Below, one piece after another: positions 38,501-47,874 of a stretch of 64,000 nucleotides of DNA. The position numbers and the translations under genes are program-made. This DNA comes from Psychroserpens sp. Hel_I_66 (lineage in GTDB: Bacteria > Bacteroidota > Bacteroidia > Flavobacteriales > Flavobacteriaceae), in assembly GCF_000799465.1 (NCBI RefSeq), contig NZ_JUGU01000001.1, positions 3,182,501-3,246,500 on the forward strand, read 5' to 3'. A model generated the notes under the pieces. The model was not told where the DNA came from. It ran no database searches and saw only the letters and a list, made by a program, of their open reading frames with translations. Within the stretch, counting starts at the first letter, position 1. Each line of letters begins with the position of its first letter.

Positions 38501-39409
38501 GGTGGAACTACTGGCGGATTAGAAGGCACAAAACTGCCAACTAGATATTTACCTATTGGTCAAGGTTTCACTACAGAAATCAGCTCAAGTGGAAACGTCA
38601 TCTTCCAAAACAGCCAACGAATCTTTATAAAAGAAGCAGACGCAGATGGAACCTCGGATAATGGCTCGGTATTTTTAAGGTCTAGCCAAAATGCTCAAGA
38701 CGGTTCAATTTCCGAAGAAAATGTGATGCAGAAAATCCGTTTAGAGTTTAATTCTGTCGACGGTCCAGCAGCAAGACGTGAAGTGTTACTGGCGTTTAGT
38801 GATTTTACAACAGATGGTTTTGATTACGGTTATGAAGCAGAAATTTTTGAACCAAGCAGCAACGATATGACTCTTATTTTAGACGATAAGCTAATGTTGA
38901 TTCAGGCGTATGGTGCTGTTGTAGAGAGTAAGATTGTTCCGTTGTCAATTACAATTTCCAACGCAAACAATTACAATATCAAAATCACAGATCTTGAGAA
39001 TTTTGATAATGGGCAAGCCATCTATTTAAAAGATAATTTTGCGGGAGAAACGTTTGATTTAACAACTAATGAACCGTATCAGTTTTCTTCGGAAATTGGA
39101 ACATTCAACAACAGGTTTGAAATTGTTTTTCAGGCAAGTGAAGCTTTATCCACAGAAGAAAATGAATACCAATACAACCTCATTTATTTTAATGCAGATA
39201 ACAGCAAACTGTATGTAAAAGGACTTGAAAAAAACGTAAAACAAGTTCAAATTATAAACATGTTAGGTCAAACAGTTCAAGAGTTTAAAGATGTAGATTA
39301 CCAGGACTTAAACAATGGCCTACAGCTTTCAAAATTAACCTCTGGAACTTATATTGCTTATTTTAATACTGAAACGGGCATAATCACCAAAAAGATTTTA
39401 GCAAATTAA
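35564..39409 (+). CDS. T9SS-secreted protein with thrombospondin-3 repeats and LamG domain
   Basis: 1281 residues. A signal peptide ends at 'ISFAQD'. Calcium-binding thrombospondin type 3 repeats of the DxDxDG pattern lie at about 23-45, 270-300 and 326-385 ('[20 protein letters not shown]'). A concanavalin-like LamG domain is at about 424-590, followed by a long beta-rich region. The C-terminal type-A Por sorting domain (about 1205-1281) includes '[13 protein letters not shown]' and '[15 protein letters not shown]' and ends 'KKILAN'. It is exported by the type IX system and attached to or released from the surface; an adhesin or glycan-binding role is inferred. Confidence 0.93.
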   Translation: MKSRLPYLFLLISFFSVQQISFAQDTDGDGVLNTVDQDSDNDGILDSVEKGNSTVTNNECGSEEDFDFSNLPTEIIGDNNISTLLDGEVFRFANVAPGIDGLLKINSRVNATCDLLDDNSSQTEYLKPGVRSTSLTPGQEGYVEYTLEFVITETTTPVVIPEFFLNLNDIDGDNDKFERIKISIPYSYVIDNPTDVTITQENDFLIATSGNVNYQGTSNAFSTINVKARYFNTSSLTFQMGIIANANVNNIVRYFSLEFSCVNNFTDPQISYSDADNDGIPNYKDIDSDNDGIPDNVEAQLTLGYVQPSGSFSSAGVDTSYTGGLTPVDTDGDGIPDYLDSDSDNDGTPDILENGMANTLSGQDDDNDGLDNNFETNGTNDAVFDVNEYINNPSSLPDGDGDLLTGGDVDYRDLFDINPVTAAELEFDGINDYLTRNSFIDGLDQVTIMAWIKIDNSASGTMTIAGEDLGCRLYVENGNTIGFSTRTVGNPTLSITGPALNKGEWHHVTGTYSSITGQSELYIDGESVGFNIAPTIGVNIEFTSNNNGAFEIGRRSSKNPNKEYFNGELDEVRVFNASLTDTQIQQQVFQEIFNNSGNVRGTIIAKDIIELSNSSNILWSSLLAYYTMTDIKGNDLNDFSQYGRTIKITNINSVQEQTAPMPFQTSANGDWSAQNTWLNGSVWDIENASNNKDWSIVQIKNEVTSTNSHTNLGLFIDTNQKLTINGDHKVENTWYIELNGTLDLQDDSQLIQTENSDLATSSQGKILRRQEGSSNAYWYNYWASPIGALGSTTLINNNSNTSNPNNTSFQLNMLKKGDGNNVQFTTSYNQIDKVSTRWTYVYKNGVVYDDYAPIIETTPLQPGVGYTQKGTGNAGTEQQYIFEGKPNNGTILVNVIDTGGSGSVPSVSKTDYLLGNPYPSAIDLNEFISDNSAVLGNGGAIQLWQQWSGNSHFLNDYNGGYATYNLSGSVRASQFVGFNGGTTGGLEGTKLPTRYLPIGQGFTTEISSSGNVIFQNSQRIFIKEADADGTSDNGSVFLRSSQNAQDGSISEENVMQKIRLEFNSVDGPAARREVLLAFSDFTTDGFDYGYEAEIFEPSSNDMTLILDDKLMLIQAYGAVVESKIVPLSITISNANNYNIKITDLENFDNGQAIYLKDNFAGETFDLTTNEPYQFSSEIGTFNNRFEIVFQASEALSTEENEYQYNLIYFNADNSKLYVKGLEKNVKQVQIINMLGQTVQEFKDVDYQDLNNGLQLSKLTSGTYIAYFNTETGIITKKILAN

Positions 39410-39429
39410 ATTATTATTTAAAATTATAA

Positions 39430-39466
39430 AACGCCTATTCTTTTTTGAGGATAGGCTTTCTTTTTT
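39430..39466 (+). terminator. Terminator of the T9SS cargo gene
   Basis: An 8-bp stem (GCCTATTC with GGATAGGC, one G-U pair) is followed by TTTCTTTTTT. Confidence 0.7.
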
Positions 39467-39492
39467 GACTTCCGTTTTACTAACTTCGTAAC

Positions 39493-39960
39493 ATGAGAAA
39501 AATAATAGCAACGCTTATAGTGACATTGATTTTTGTTTCCTGCGGAAGTAAGAAAGTTAAATCAGATACTTCGGTTATCAACACAACAGAAACTTATATT
39601 TCTAAAATTGAAAATAATAAAAATCTAAAAGAAGAGATTACCGAAGGTGCTCTAACCGATGAAAAAGGTTTTGAAGATATTGGTCGTTTCAAGTATGCTG
39701 TACTTTTTGATAAGGATACCAAAGAGCTTTTCAGAATAAAAAATATTGAAACTGCAGAGGTAACCGTTACAGAGCACTATTATTTTCATAATCACAATTT
39801 GGTGTTTGTAAAATCTTCAACTCCTAATCAAAAGGAAAAAAAAATATACACGAACGGTGATAAAAAAGTTGTGTCATCTGCACATGCAAACGATGAAGAC
39901 ATCAAATTGCTTTTAGAAAAAGCAAGGCGTTTTAAAAATTCCTATTATAGGCAAGAGTAG
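39493..39960 (+). CDS. Small lipoprotein of unknown function
   Basis: 155 residues with a lipobox signal ('LIVTLIFVSCGSKKV'). The mature part is mixed alpha/beta ('GRFKYAVLFDKDTKELFRIK', 'EHYYFHNHNLVFVKS'). It is followed after three bases by another exported protein, so the pair is probably co-transcribed. I do not recognise the family. Confidence 0.72.
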   Translation: MRKIIATLIVTLIFVSCGSKKVKSDTSVINTTETYISKIENNKNLKEEITEGALTDEKGFEDIGRFKYAVLFDKDTKELFRIKNIETAEVTVTEHYYFHNHNLVFVKSSTPNQKEKKIYTNGDKKVVSSAHANDEDIKLLLEKARRFKNSYYRQE

Positions 39961-39963
39961 ATT

Positions 39964-40608
39964 ATGAAGTTATTTTATCTGCTTTTAATGTTAATGATTT
40001 CCAGTGTTGTATTTGCGGGAAATTCAATTCCATTTGATAAGTACGAAGAGGCGACCATTCATTTTCATGATGGAACTTCAATTAGAGGTTTTGGTAAAAT
40101 AACCGTTACTTCTCGTATTAAATTCAAGACAACAGAAGATGGAGAGCCAGATACTTGGACAGAATTAATGTTAAAGGGAATTACCTTGCACAGAGAACTT
40201 GTTGACATTGATTTTTTATATATTAAAGTAGATCGTAGGAAGACACTTAGATTATTAGAGGTTATAGAGCTGGGAGAAATTTCAATCTTTGCAGAAGCGA
40301 GTTCCACACTTTTACCTTTTACTGTATATTTTAATGTAGGAGGTTTAGGAAGTCCAGATATATTATCAAATAATCTTTTAGGAGTTCCAAATAGTTATGA
40401 TCAAGAAGTATCTTTCGATATATATGCAAAAAAAGAAAACGAAGAAGCTATTAATTTTACAACTGTTTTTAAATTTAAAAAAGTGGCAACAAAATTTTTC
40501 AAAAACTGTCCTCAAATAGTAGATCGTTTACAAGATAGAAAATACAAAAGAGGAGACATTATAGAAATGGTCTATTACTACAACGACTATTGCGCAGCTT
40601 TAGATTAA
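39964..40608 (+). CDS. Exported protein of unknown function
   Basis: 214 residues with a short signal peptide ('KLFYLLLMLMISSVVFAG'). The mature part is beta-rich and soluble, for example 'EEATIHFHDGTSIRGFGKI', 'LLEVIELGEISIFAE' and a C-terminal 'FFKNCPQIVDRLQDRKYK'. The last block resembles the end of a Flavobacteriia periplasmic family, but I cannot name it. It forms a pair with the preceding lipoprotein. Confidence 0.7.
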   Translation: MKLFYLLLMLMISSVVFAGNSIPFDKYEEATIHFHDGTSIRGFGKITVTSRIKFKTTEDGEPDTWTELMLKGITLHRELVDIDFLYIKVDRRKTLRLLEVIELGEISIFAEASSTLLPFTVYFNVGGLGSPDILSNNLLGVPNSYDQEVSFDIYAKKENEEAINFTTVFKFKKVATKFFKNCPQIVDRLQDRKYKRGDIIEMVYYYNDYCAALD

Positions 40609-40730
40609 ATAAAAACTCAAATTTGTTAGGAAAAATCAACTAAAATCCCAGCCCTCCTTTTTTACCCAAACCACCACCACATTTTTACTAAAATTCCTTA
40701 ATTTCGCGACACGATTAGAATATATAGATC

Positions 40731-43700
40731 ATGAGCGCTAAATTTCCTGAATATAAAGGACTTGACTTGCCAAAAGTTGCAGAAGACATTCTCAGCTATT
40801 GGGAAGAACACAACATTTTTGAAAAAAGTATTTCCACAAGAGAAGGCAATGAGCCTTATGTGTTTTTTGAAGGTCCACCTTCAGCAAATGGATTGCCTGG
40901 AGTACACCACGTTTTAGCGCGTGCTATAAAAGATATTTTTCCGCGATACAAAACCATGAAAGGTTATCAAGTAAAGCGAAAAGCAGGTTGGGACACTCAC
41001 GGATTACCTATTGAATTAGGAGTTGAAAAAGAACTGGGAATCACCAAAGAAGACATAGGTAAAACCATCTCTGTAGAAGATTATAACGCAGCTTGTCGTA
41101 AAGCAGTAATGCGCTATACAGACGTATGGAACGACCTCACACAAAAAATGGGCTATTGGGTAAATATGGACGACCCATACATCACCTACGACCCAAAATA
41201 CATGGAAACCGTTTGGTGGCTTCTCAAAGAAATCTATACTAAAAAGCTTATTTACAAAGGCTACACCATACAACCGTATTCGCCAAAAGCTGGTACAGGT
41301 TTGAGCTCGCACGAGCTTAATCAACCAGGAACATATCAAGACGTAACCGATACAACCGTTGTTGCACAGTTTAAGGCCAATGCCAATTCATTACCAGACT
41401 TTTTGCAAAATGAAGGTGATATTTATTTCTTGGCATGGACAACAACACCTTGGACGCTTCCAAGTAACACAGCACTAACCGTCGGGCCTAAAATAGATTA
41501 CGTTTTAGTTGAAACCTATAATCAGTACACATTTCAACCTATGAATGTGATATTGGCTAAAAAATTGGTCAATTATCAATTCTCCGGAAAATTTAATTTG
41601 GTAGAAGATAAAGCTGCTTTATTAGACTATACCTCTGGTGATAAAAAAATCCCTTATTTCGTTGTTAAAGAATTTAAAGGAGCAGATTTAGTTGGCATCA
41701 GCTATGAACAATTATTAGATTATGCCCTGCCAAATGACAATCCGCAAGATGCCTTTAGAGTCATCTCGGGAGATTTCGTAACGACAGAGGATGGTACAGG
41801 TATCGTCCACACTGCGCCAACTTTTGGAGCAGATGATGCATTGGTTGCAAAACAGGCAACACCAGAAATCCCGCCATTATTGGTCAAAGACGATAACGAT
41901 AATCTCGTTCCATTGGTAGATTTACAAGGTCGTTTTAGAAAAGAGGTAAAGGATGAACTTTATGGTTTTGCAGGAGAATATGTAAAGTCTGAATATTTAA
42001 ATGAAGACGAAACCAAAACAGAACTCGAAAAACAAAAAGTAAACTTAGAATCGGTTATTTCTAATCTTAAGGAGTATTTGAGCGTTGACGAGCGTTTGGC
42101 ACTCAAATTAAAAAACGAAAACAAAGCCTTTAAGGTTGAAAAATATAAACACAGTTATCCAAATTGCTGGAGAACCGATAAACCCATTTTATACTATCCG
42201 TTAGATTCATGGTTCATCAAAGTGACCGATGTGAAAGAGCGTATGGTAGAATTGAATAATACCATCAACTGGAAACCAGAATCTACAGGTACCGGTCGCT
42301 TCGGAAATTGGCTAGCAAACGCAAATGATTGGAATTTATCGAGATCGCGTTATTGGGGAATTCCATTACCAATCTGGAGAACAGAAGATGGAACTGAAGA
42401 AATTTGCATCGGTTCCGTTGAGGAATTAAAGTCGGAAATGGCAAAAGCGGTTTCCGCAGGTGTGCTCGAAAAAGATATTTTTGACGATTTTGAGGTGGGC
42501 AACTTTTCCGAAGAAAACTATGCAAAAATAGATTTACATAAAAACATTGTTGATGAAATCGTGTTGGTGTCTCCAAAAGGGCAACCAATGAAACGCGAGA
42601 GTGATTTAATTGATGTTTGGTTTGATTCTGGCTCAATGCCTTACGCACAGTGGCATTACCCATTTGAGAATAAAGAATTAATTGATGATCATAAATCATT
42701 TCCTGCCGATTTTATTGCAGAAGGTGTAGATCAAACACGTGGCTGGTTCTATACGCTGCACGCCATTGGTACGATGGTTTTTGATTCCGTAGCCTATAAA
42801 AATGTGGTGTCTAACGGTTTGGTGCTTGATAAAAACGGACAAAAAATGTCCAAACGTTTGGGCAACGCAACCGATCCTTTTACAACTTTAGATACTTATG
42901 GTGCGGATGCAACGCGCTGGTACATGATCATGAACGCGAACCCATGGGATAATTTAAAATTTGATATTGAAGGTATTGAGGAGGTGAAGCGTAAGTTCTT
43001 CGGAACGTTATATAACACCTATTCATTCTTTACGTTGTACACCAATTTGGACAAATTTTCTTATGCTGAAGCAGATATTCCTCTTGCTGAAAGACCAGAA
43101 ATTGACCGTTGGATTTTATCTGAATTACACACATTGATCCAAAAAGTGGATGATTTTTATGCTGAATATGAGCCAACGAAAGCTGCGCGAGCAATTTCAG
43201 AATTTACGCAAGATTACCTGAGTAACTGGTACGTTCGTTTAAGCAGAAGACGTTTTTGGAAAGGCGATTATGAAAGTGATAAAATTTCGGCATACCAAAC
43301 GTTGTACACTTGTATGATTACGATTGCCAAGTTAGGTGCACCAATTGCTCCTTTCTTTATGGATAGACTTTACTTAGATTTAACGAAAACAACACAAAGA
43401 GAACATGTTGAAAGTGTACATTTGGCAGACTTTCCGGTTTTTGATAAATCGTATGTAGATAAGAGTTTAGAGCGTAAAATGGAAAATGCACAAACAATTT
43501 CTTCATTAGTATTATCGTTAAGAGCTAAAGAGAAAATTAAAGTGCGCCAACCGTTGCAAAAAATTATGATTCCAATTGATTCAAAAGAACAAAAGGAAGA
43601 AATTCTGGCGGTAGCAGATTTGATAAAATCTGAAGTAAACGTTAAGGATGTTGAGGTTTTAGAAGATGCGAGTGATATTTTAGTAAAGCAGATCAAACCA

Positions 43701-44204
43701 AACTTTAAAGTCTTGGGACCTCGTTTTGGACAAGATATGAAAGCTGTGGCAAAAGCTATAAATAGTTTTACAGCAGATCACATTAAAAAAATCGAGCAAA
43801 ACGGAGTTTTAGACGTTGAAATAAGCGGTAAAATGATTACATTAGAGCAATCTGATGTAGAGATTACATCTAAGGATATTGAAGGTTGGCTCGTAGCAAG
43901 TCAAGGCGCTTTAACTGTTGCGTTGGATGTAACATTAACAGAAGATTTAAAGAAAGAAGGCATCGCAAGAGAGTTGGTAAATAGAATACAAAACTTGCGA
44001 AAAGACTCTGGATTTGAATTGACAGATAGGATTTTTGTTCAGTTTCAAAAAGATGAAACTATCAAAAATGCAATAGAGACAAATTTAGAATATATTAAGA
44101 CCGAAACTTTAACAAATAAGTTGGAGATTGTAGAAACTTTAAATAGCGGTATAGAAATTGCTTTTGATGATGTAAATACCAAACTATTTATTCAAAAAAT
44201 ATAA
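40731..44204 (+). CDS. ileS: Isoleucyl-tRNA synthetase
   Basis: 1157-residue class I synthetase. The HIGH-like site is 'GLPGVHHV' (54-61), a variant found in Bacteroidota, and the KMSKR loop is 705-709 in 'GQKMSKRLGN'. The CP1 editing domain lies between ('TTPWTLPSNTALTVG', 'VISGDFVTTEDGTGIVH'). The anticodon-binding domain is C-terminal. It is followed 4 bases later by the DksA-like gene. Three dispersed motif copies lie inside. Confidence 0.97.
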   Translation: MSAKFPEYKGLDLPKVAEDILSYWEEHNIFEKSISTREGNEPYVFFEGPPSANGLPGVHHVLARAIKDIFPRYKTMKGYQVKRKAGWDTHGLPIELGVEKELGITKEDIGKTISVEDYNAACRKAVMRYTDVWNDLTQKMGYWVNMDDPYITYDPKYMETVWWLLKEIYTKKLIYKGYTIQPYSPKAGTGLSSHELNQPGTYQDVTDTTVVAQFKANANSLPDFLQNEGDIYFLAWTTTPWTLPSNTALTVGPKIDYVLVETYNQYTFQPMNVILAKKLVNYQFSGKFNLVEDKAALLDYTSGDKKIPYFVVKEFKGADLVGISYEQLLDYALPNDNPQDAFRVISGDFVTTEDGTGIVHTAPTFGADDALVAKQATPEIPPLLVKDDNDNLVPLVDLQGRFRKEVKDELYGFAGEYVKSEYLNEDETKTELEKQKVNLESVISNLKEYLSVDERLALKLKNENKAFKVEKYKHSYPNCWRTDKPILYYPLDSWFIKVTDVKERMVELNNTINWKPESTGTGRFGNWLANANDWNLSRSRYWGIPLPIWRTEDGTEEICIGSVEELKSEMAKAVSAGVLEKDIFDDFEVGNFSEENYAKIDLHKNIVDEIVLVSPKGQPMKRESDLIDVWFDSGSMPYAQWHYPFENKELIDDHKSFPADFIAEGVDQTRGWFYTLHAIGTMVFDSVAYKNVVSNGLVLDKNGQKMSKRLGNATDPFTTLDTYGADATRWYMIMNANPWDNLKFDIEGIEEVKRKFFGTLYNTYSFFTLYTNLDKFSYAEADIPLAERPEIDRWILSELHTLIQKVDDFYAEYEPTKAARAISEFTQDYLSNWYVRLSRRRFWKGDYESDKISAYQTLYTCMITIAKLGAPIAPFFMDRLYLDLTKTTQREHVESVHLADFPVFDKSYVDKSLERKMENAQTISSLVLSLRAKEKIKVRQPLQKIMIPIDSKEQKEEILAVADLIKSEVNVKDVEVLEDASDILVKQIKPNFKVLGPRFGQDMKAVAKAINSFTADHIKKIEQNGVLDVEISGKMITLEQSDVEITSKDIEGWLVASQGALTVALDVTLTEDLKKEGIARELVNRIQNLRKDSGFELTDRIFVQFQKDETIKNAIETNLEYIKTETLTNKLEIVETLNSGIEIAFDDVNTKLFIQKI

Positions 44205-44208
44205 AATT

Positions 44209-44589
44209 ATGGCAGAAAATACAGTTAGATATTCCGATAAGGATCTTGCAGAGTTCAAGATATTGATCCAAGAAAAAATTGAAAAAGCAAAGCACGATTT
44301 AGATTTAATCAAAAGTGCATATATGAATGATGGTGATAATGGTACAGATGATACTTCACCAACATTTAAGGCTTTTGACGAAGGTAGTGCAGTGATGAGT
44401 AAAGAATCAAATTCACAGTTAGCTATTAGACAGGAAAAGTTTATTCGTGACTTAAAAAATGCATTAATACGCATAGAGAACAAAAGCTATGGTGTTTGCA
44501 GAGTAACGGGTAAATTGATTAATAAAAAACGTTTAGAATTGGTACCTCATGCTACACTAAGTATTGAAGCTAAAAACATGCAACAATAA
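44209..44589 (+). CDS. TraR/DksA-family protein lacking most zinc-finger cysteines
   Basis: 126 residues with the DksA coiled-coil and C-terminal finger outline ('ALIRIENKSYGVCRVTGKLINKKRLELVPHATLSI'). Only C97 of the four finger cysteines remains; T100 and other residues replace the rest. Such degenerate members occur in Bacteroidota. It may bind RNA polymerase's secondary channel without zinc. Spacing to ileS suggests co-transcription. Confidence 0.88.
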   Translation: MAENTVRYSDKDLAEFKILIQEKIEKAKHDLDLIKSAYMNDGDNGTDDTSPTFKAFDEGSAVMSKESNSQLAIRQEKFIRDLKNALIRIENKSYGVCRVTGKLINKKRLELVPHATLSIEAKNMQQ

Positions 44590-44611
44590 GTTATATTAAA
44601 GATAACAAACA

Positions 44612-44642
44612 CAAAACGTCTTAGTAAATAAGGCGTTTTTTT
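44612..44642 (+). terminator. Terminator after the ileS-dksA-like unit
   Basis: An 11-bp stem (44613-44623 with 44629-44639, one G-U pair) is followed by a T-run. Confidence 0.75.
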
Positions 44643-44687
44643 ATATTGTAAATTTTGACTTTCAGGTCTTATTTATTTTAATAGCCC

Positions 44688-44695
44688 TATTTTTG
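44688..44695 (+). promoter_or_regulatory. TAnnTTTG -7 box of lspA
   Basis: TATTTTTG lies 19 bases upstream of the lspA ATG. No -33 TTG at the expected distance was found. Confidence 0.45.
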
Positions 44696-44714
44696 TCCCC
44701 TCTAATTTATAACG

Positions 44715-45332
44715 ATGTCTTTAAAAAAAGCCACAATACTTATCATAATCATTTTACTTATAGATCAAATAAGTAAATTCTATATAAAAACACATTTTGC
44801 CCTCAACGAGAAATTAGAGATTTTTAGTTGGTTTCAAATTGCATTTGTTGAAAATGAAGGTATGGCTTGGGGAACAAAAATAAGTGATTTTGTGTCTTTT
44901 ATCTCAGATAGAACCGCTAAAGTAAGCTTAACGATTTTTAGAATTTTAGCTGTAATTGGGATTGGCTATTGGTTAAAGAAATCTATTGAAAATAAGAATT
45001 CAAGAACCTTGATTTTTGCAATTTCACTAATTCTTGCAGGTGCTTTGGGTAATATAATCGATTCTGTTTTCTACGGAATAATATTTGATTCAAGTGCTGG
45101 ACAAGTAGCTACATTTATGCCAGAGCAAGGATACGATACCTTATTTCATGGACGAGTAGTAGATATGTTGCACTTCCCAATGTGGAGTGGTGTCTTACCA
45201 GATTGGATTCCGTTTTATGGCGGAGAGTACTTTACCTTTTTTGATCCGGTTTTCAACATTGCAGATATGGCAATAAGTACAGGTATTGGGATATTGATTT
45301 TCTTTAATAAGCGAGCTTTTAAAAATCATTAA
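44715..45332 (+). CDS. lspA: Lipoprotein signal peptidase
   Basis: 205 residues with four membrane segments. The aspartyl dyad is D116 ('LGNIIDSVFYG') and D184 ('VFNIADMAIS'). A loop of about 35 residues between them ('SAGQVATFMPEQGYDTLFHG') makes it longer than proteobacterial LspA, as is typical for Bacteroidota. It cleaves prolipoprotein signal peptides at the inner membrane, serving the many lipoproteins in this window. Confidence 0.95.
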   Translation: MSLKKATILIIIILLIDQISKFYIKTHFALNEKLEIFSWFQIAFVENEGMAWGTKISDFVSFISDRTAKVSLTIFRILAVIGIGYWLKKSIENKNSRTLIFAISLILAGALGNIIDSVFYGIIFDSSAGQVATFMPEQGYDTLFHGRVVDMLHFPMWSGVLPDWIPFYGGEYFTFFDPVFNIADMAISTGIGILIFFNKRAFKNH

Positions 45333-45739
45333 GCAGTTCTTTTAAAGACCGCTTCTAAATCATCAATTTTTACAGGTTTTACCAAATAATTTTGTACACC
45401 AGATAGGGATTTTGCTTTTTCAATATCTGTCAAATTTATTGAGGAACTCACAACATACAACGTGATTCTTTTTTTAAATTTATTCTGAATTTTTGTAAAG
45501 CGCTCAATAAACTCCCAGCCATCCATGACAGGCATATTTATATCCAACAATATGATTTCGGGTATGACGTCTTGATCTAAGTTTTTAAGTAACGCTTCAA
45601 AATAGTCAATACCATCTTTACCATCATTAAATACCAACAAATTACTACAAAGCTTTTTAGTCTCAATAATCTTTTTAACTAAATTCACGTAGATACTGTC
45701 ATCATCTATAATACATGCCATTTTTATTTTCTTCTCCAT
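45329..45739 (-). CDS. Single-domain response regulator (CheY-like)
   Basis: 136 residues from the ATG at 45737-45739; a GTG six bases earlier is in frame but less likely. Only a receiver domain is present, with the acidic pocket 'CIIDDDS', phospho-acceptor D66 in 'ILLDINMPVMDGWE', a conserved 'VVSSS' and lysine in 'YLVKPV'. It has no output domain, so it probably acts through protein contacts. It follows the kinase gene directly and converges with lspA with a 4-base overlap. Confidence 0.88.
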   Translation of the reverse strand: MEKKIKMACIIDDDSIYVNLVKKIIETKKLCSNLLVFNDGKDGIDYFEALLKNLDQDVIPEIILLDINMPVMDGWEFIERFTKIQNKFKKRITLYVVSSSINLTDIEKAKSLSGVQNYLVKPVKIDDLEAVFKRTA

Positions 45740-45744
45740 GCTCA

Positions 45745-47196
45745 CTAAAATTTTATTGTAAAGGTTGTACCTTCATTTACTATGCTTTCAACAAATATTT
45801 CTCCATTGAGTGATTCAATTTGATTTTTTGTAATAAATAAACCTATACCAACAGCATCCTTGTTGTAATGAAAAGTTTTGTACATTCCAAAGAGCTTATC
45901 TCCAAACTTTTCTAAATCTATACCAATTCCATTATCAGAAATTTCCAGAATTAATCGGTCTTCATTTTTAAAATCTTTTGATGTTTTCAAATGTATTTTT
46001 GATTCACGGTCTGGGTGCTTATATTTTATAGCATTGGTTAAAATATTTAATATAATGCTATCCATATAGGCTGGTATGTAGGAAATTGTATCACCAGCTT
46101 CAAAATTTGAAGTTATCGTAACATTATTTGTAGATATAATTTGACTTATAGATTTACAAACGTGGTTCAAAGTAGTCCCAATACTAATATTTTCTTGATG
46201 TTGATCACAATTTGTTTGTATCGTAACGACCTCATTTAAATGTTCAATTGTTTTATTTAAGCTATTAGAGACATCTTTAACATTAGATAAGAGATCAAGC
46301 TTTTCTTTGGGGTCATCAAAAGACTCTATAAGTTGAACAATTAATGCTAAGTTGCTACTGTGAGATCTCAAATTATGTGATACGATGTGAGCAAAATTAA
46401 ATAGCCTTGAATTTTGAGATGCTACTATTTCTGAAGTTCTCTTTAAATTAATCTCTTTATTTTTTACATCATCTATATCTTGAAACACACCTCTAATACC
46501 TATAATCTCTTTCTCATCATTGAATACGGGCTTTCCTATAGCTCTAGCCCAAAACCTTTTATTGGTTGATTTTACCATTAAAATTTCTAAATCAAATGGG
46601 GTACCATTAATCGCACAATTTAAAAATACATTAGACGCAATTGTTTTGTATTCTTCAGCATATAATTTTGGCGCCATTCGTAATGATGGAATAAAGTCTT
46701 CTGGGTATTCCAAGACCTTTCTGGTAATTTGATCCCAATAGCAAGATTTATTTTCAAAATCTATATACCAACTTCCTGTAGAAGTCATGGTAGCTGTTTC
46801 TTTATAATAGTAATCGTTTTTTACTTTATCATGGGTTTTAAGTTTTGTCTTAAAAAAATAGACTGCTTTTGCCCCAGGTTTGAGATCAATCTCCATTTCA
46901 TCTGTTGTTTTAGACACATACTCATCATAATTTCCATCGCTATTTAAAAGCAGGATGTTTTGCCTAAAAGGAACATCATGTCTAACGAGATTGTAAAAAT
47001 TATCCCTAAAAATAGAGCGATCCTTTTGATGGATGATTTGGTTTAAAAAGAAATTTAGATTTGTTTCTATAAGTGATGGATTGTAACCAAGATCGGTTAT
47101 AAACGCTTTTGACCAAAAGCTGGTATTGTTGTGGAGTTCCCAATAACAAATGTTGTTTTTAGTAATCACTTGCTTTTGTGCAGTTGACTCTGGCAT
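45745..47196 (-). CDS. Cytoplasmic PAS-domain sensor histidine kinase
   Basis: 483 residues without membrane segments. Two PAS-like regions (about 15-115 and 135-245, 'GSWYIDFENKSCYWDQ') precede the H-box 'FAHIVSHNLRSH' (probable phospho-histidine H274) and a HATPase domain ('NILTNAIKYKHPDRESK', 'ISDNGIGIDLEKFG', 'VGIGLFITKNQIESLNG'). It pairs with the adjacent receiver protein. Signal unknown; PAS ligands could be redox, light or small molecules. Confidence 0.9.
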   Translation of the reverse strand: MPESTAQKQVITKNNICYWELHNNTSFWSKAFITDLGYNPSLIETNLNFFLNQIIHQKDRSIFRDNFYNLVRHDVPFRQNILLLNSDGNYDEYVSKTTDEMEIDLKPGAKAVYFFKTKLKTHDKVKNDYYYKETATMTSTGSWYIDFENKSCYWDQITRKVLEYPEDFIPSLRMAPKLYAEEYKTIASNVFLNCAINGTPFDLEILMVKSTNKRFWARAIGKPVFNDEKEIIGIRGVFQDIDDVKNKEINLKRTSEIVASQNSRLFNFAHIVSHNLRSHSSNLALIVQLIESFDDPKEKLDLLSNVKDVSNSLNKTIEHLNEVVTIQTNCDQHQENISIGTTLNHVCKSISQIISTNNVTITSNFEAGDTISYIPAYMDSIILNILTNAIKYKHPDRESKIHLKTSKDFKNEDRLILEISDNGIGIDLEKFGDKLFGMYKTFHYNKDAVGIGLFITKNQIESLNGEIFVESIVNEGTTFTIKF

Positions 47197-47310
47197 TTTA
47201 TCAAATATTAATTAACGTTGCTATTCATTTAGAGGGAATATTCTTATGCAAGATAATAAATATATGCATTTTGTCTAATATTGATGCATTTAATCGATAA
47301 AGTGTAAGAT

Positions 47311-47874
47311 CTAGAATTGATAGATAGAGCTGGGAGTAACGCAATAATCTATGGTTATGTCGTTTTTGTATATGTCAGAAATTTCATTTTCCGCAGAAAA
47401 AAAAGAGAGTCCAACCTTTAAAGTGTTAGGTTGGCATTGCGCTAAGAATTTATCGTAAAAGCCTTTACCATACCCAATTCTATTCCCTTTTTTATCAAAA
47501 ACGAGTAGAGGAATGAAAACGACTTCTATTTGCTCTGTGTCAATTTTGATTCCGCTCACGGGTTCAGGAATATTCCATTTGTTTTTTTTGAGCTTTGTGT
47601 TGTCAGACAACAAATAATGTGTCATTTCAAAAGTTTCAAAATCACTTTTAGAAATAACGATGTGTTTATCTTTCCCGGAGAGAATACTTAAAATATAATC
47701 GGTATTGATTTCCTTTTGTTCCGTTATGCTCAAGAAAATATGGTAAAAGGATTTATCCCAAATGGGTAACTTTAAGAGTTGATTGGCTATGTCTAAACTT
47801 TTGGTTTCAATGTCTTCTTCGGAAAGTTTTTTCCGAAGTAACCTATACGCTTTCCGTAACTGTGCTTTTGTCAT
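47311..47874 (-). CDS. 5-formyltetrahydrofolate cyclo-ligase
   Basis: 187 residues. 'MTKAQLRKAYRLLRKKL' and the signature 'NRIGYGKGFYDKFL' identify the family, which converts 5-formyl-THF to 5,10-methenyl-THF with ATP. It overlaps the upstream AstE-like gene by 32 bases. Two dispersed motif copies (47817-47838) lie close together in the 5' end. Confidence 0.92.
   Translation of the reverse strand: MTKAQLRKAYRLLRKKLSEEDIETKSLDIANQLLKLPIWDKSFYHIFLSITEQKEINTDYILSILSGKDKHIVISKSDFETFEMTHYLLSDNTKLKKNKWNIPEPVSGIKIDTEQIEVVFIPLLVFDKKGNRIGYGKGFYDKFLAQCQPNTLKVGLSFFSAENEISDIYKNDITIDYCVTPSSIYQF
47817..47838. repeat. Inverted pair of the dispersed motif in the 5-FTHF cyclo-ligase gene
   Basis: CTTCGGAA (47817-47824) and TTCCGAAG (47831-47838) form an inverted repeat with a six-base spacer inside a coding region, read as 'LRKKLSEE'. 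Confidence 0.8.
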
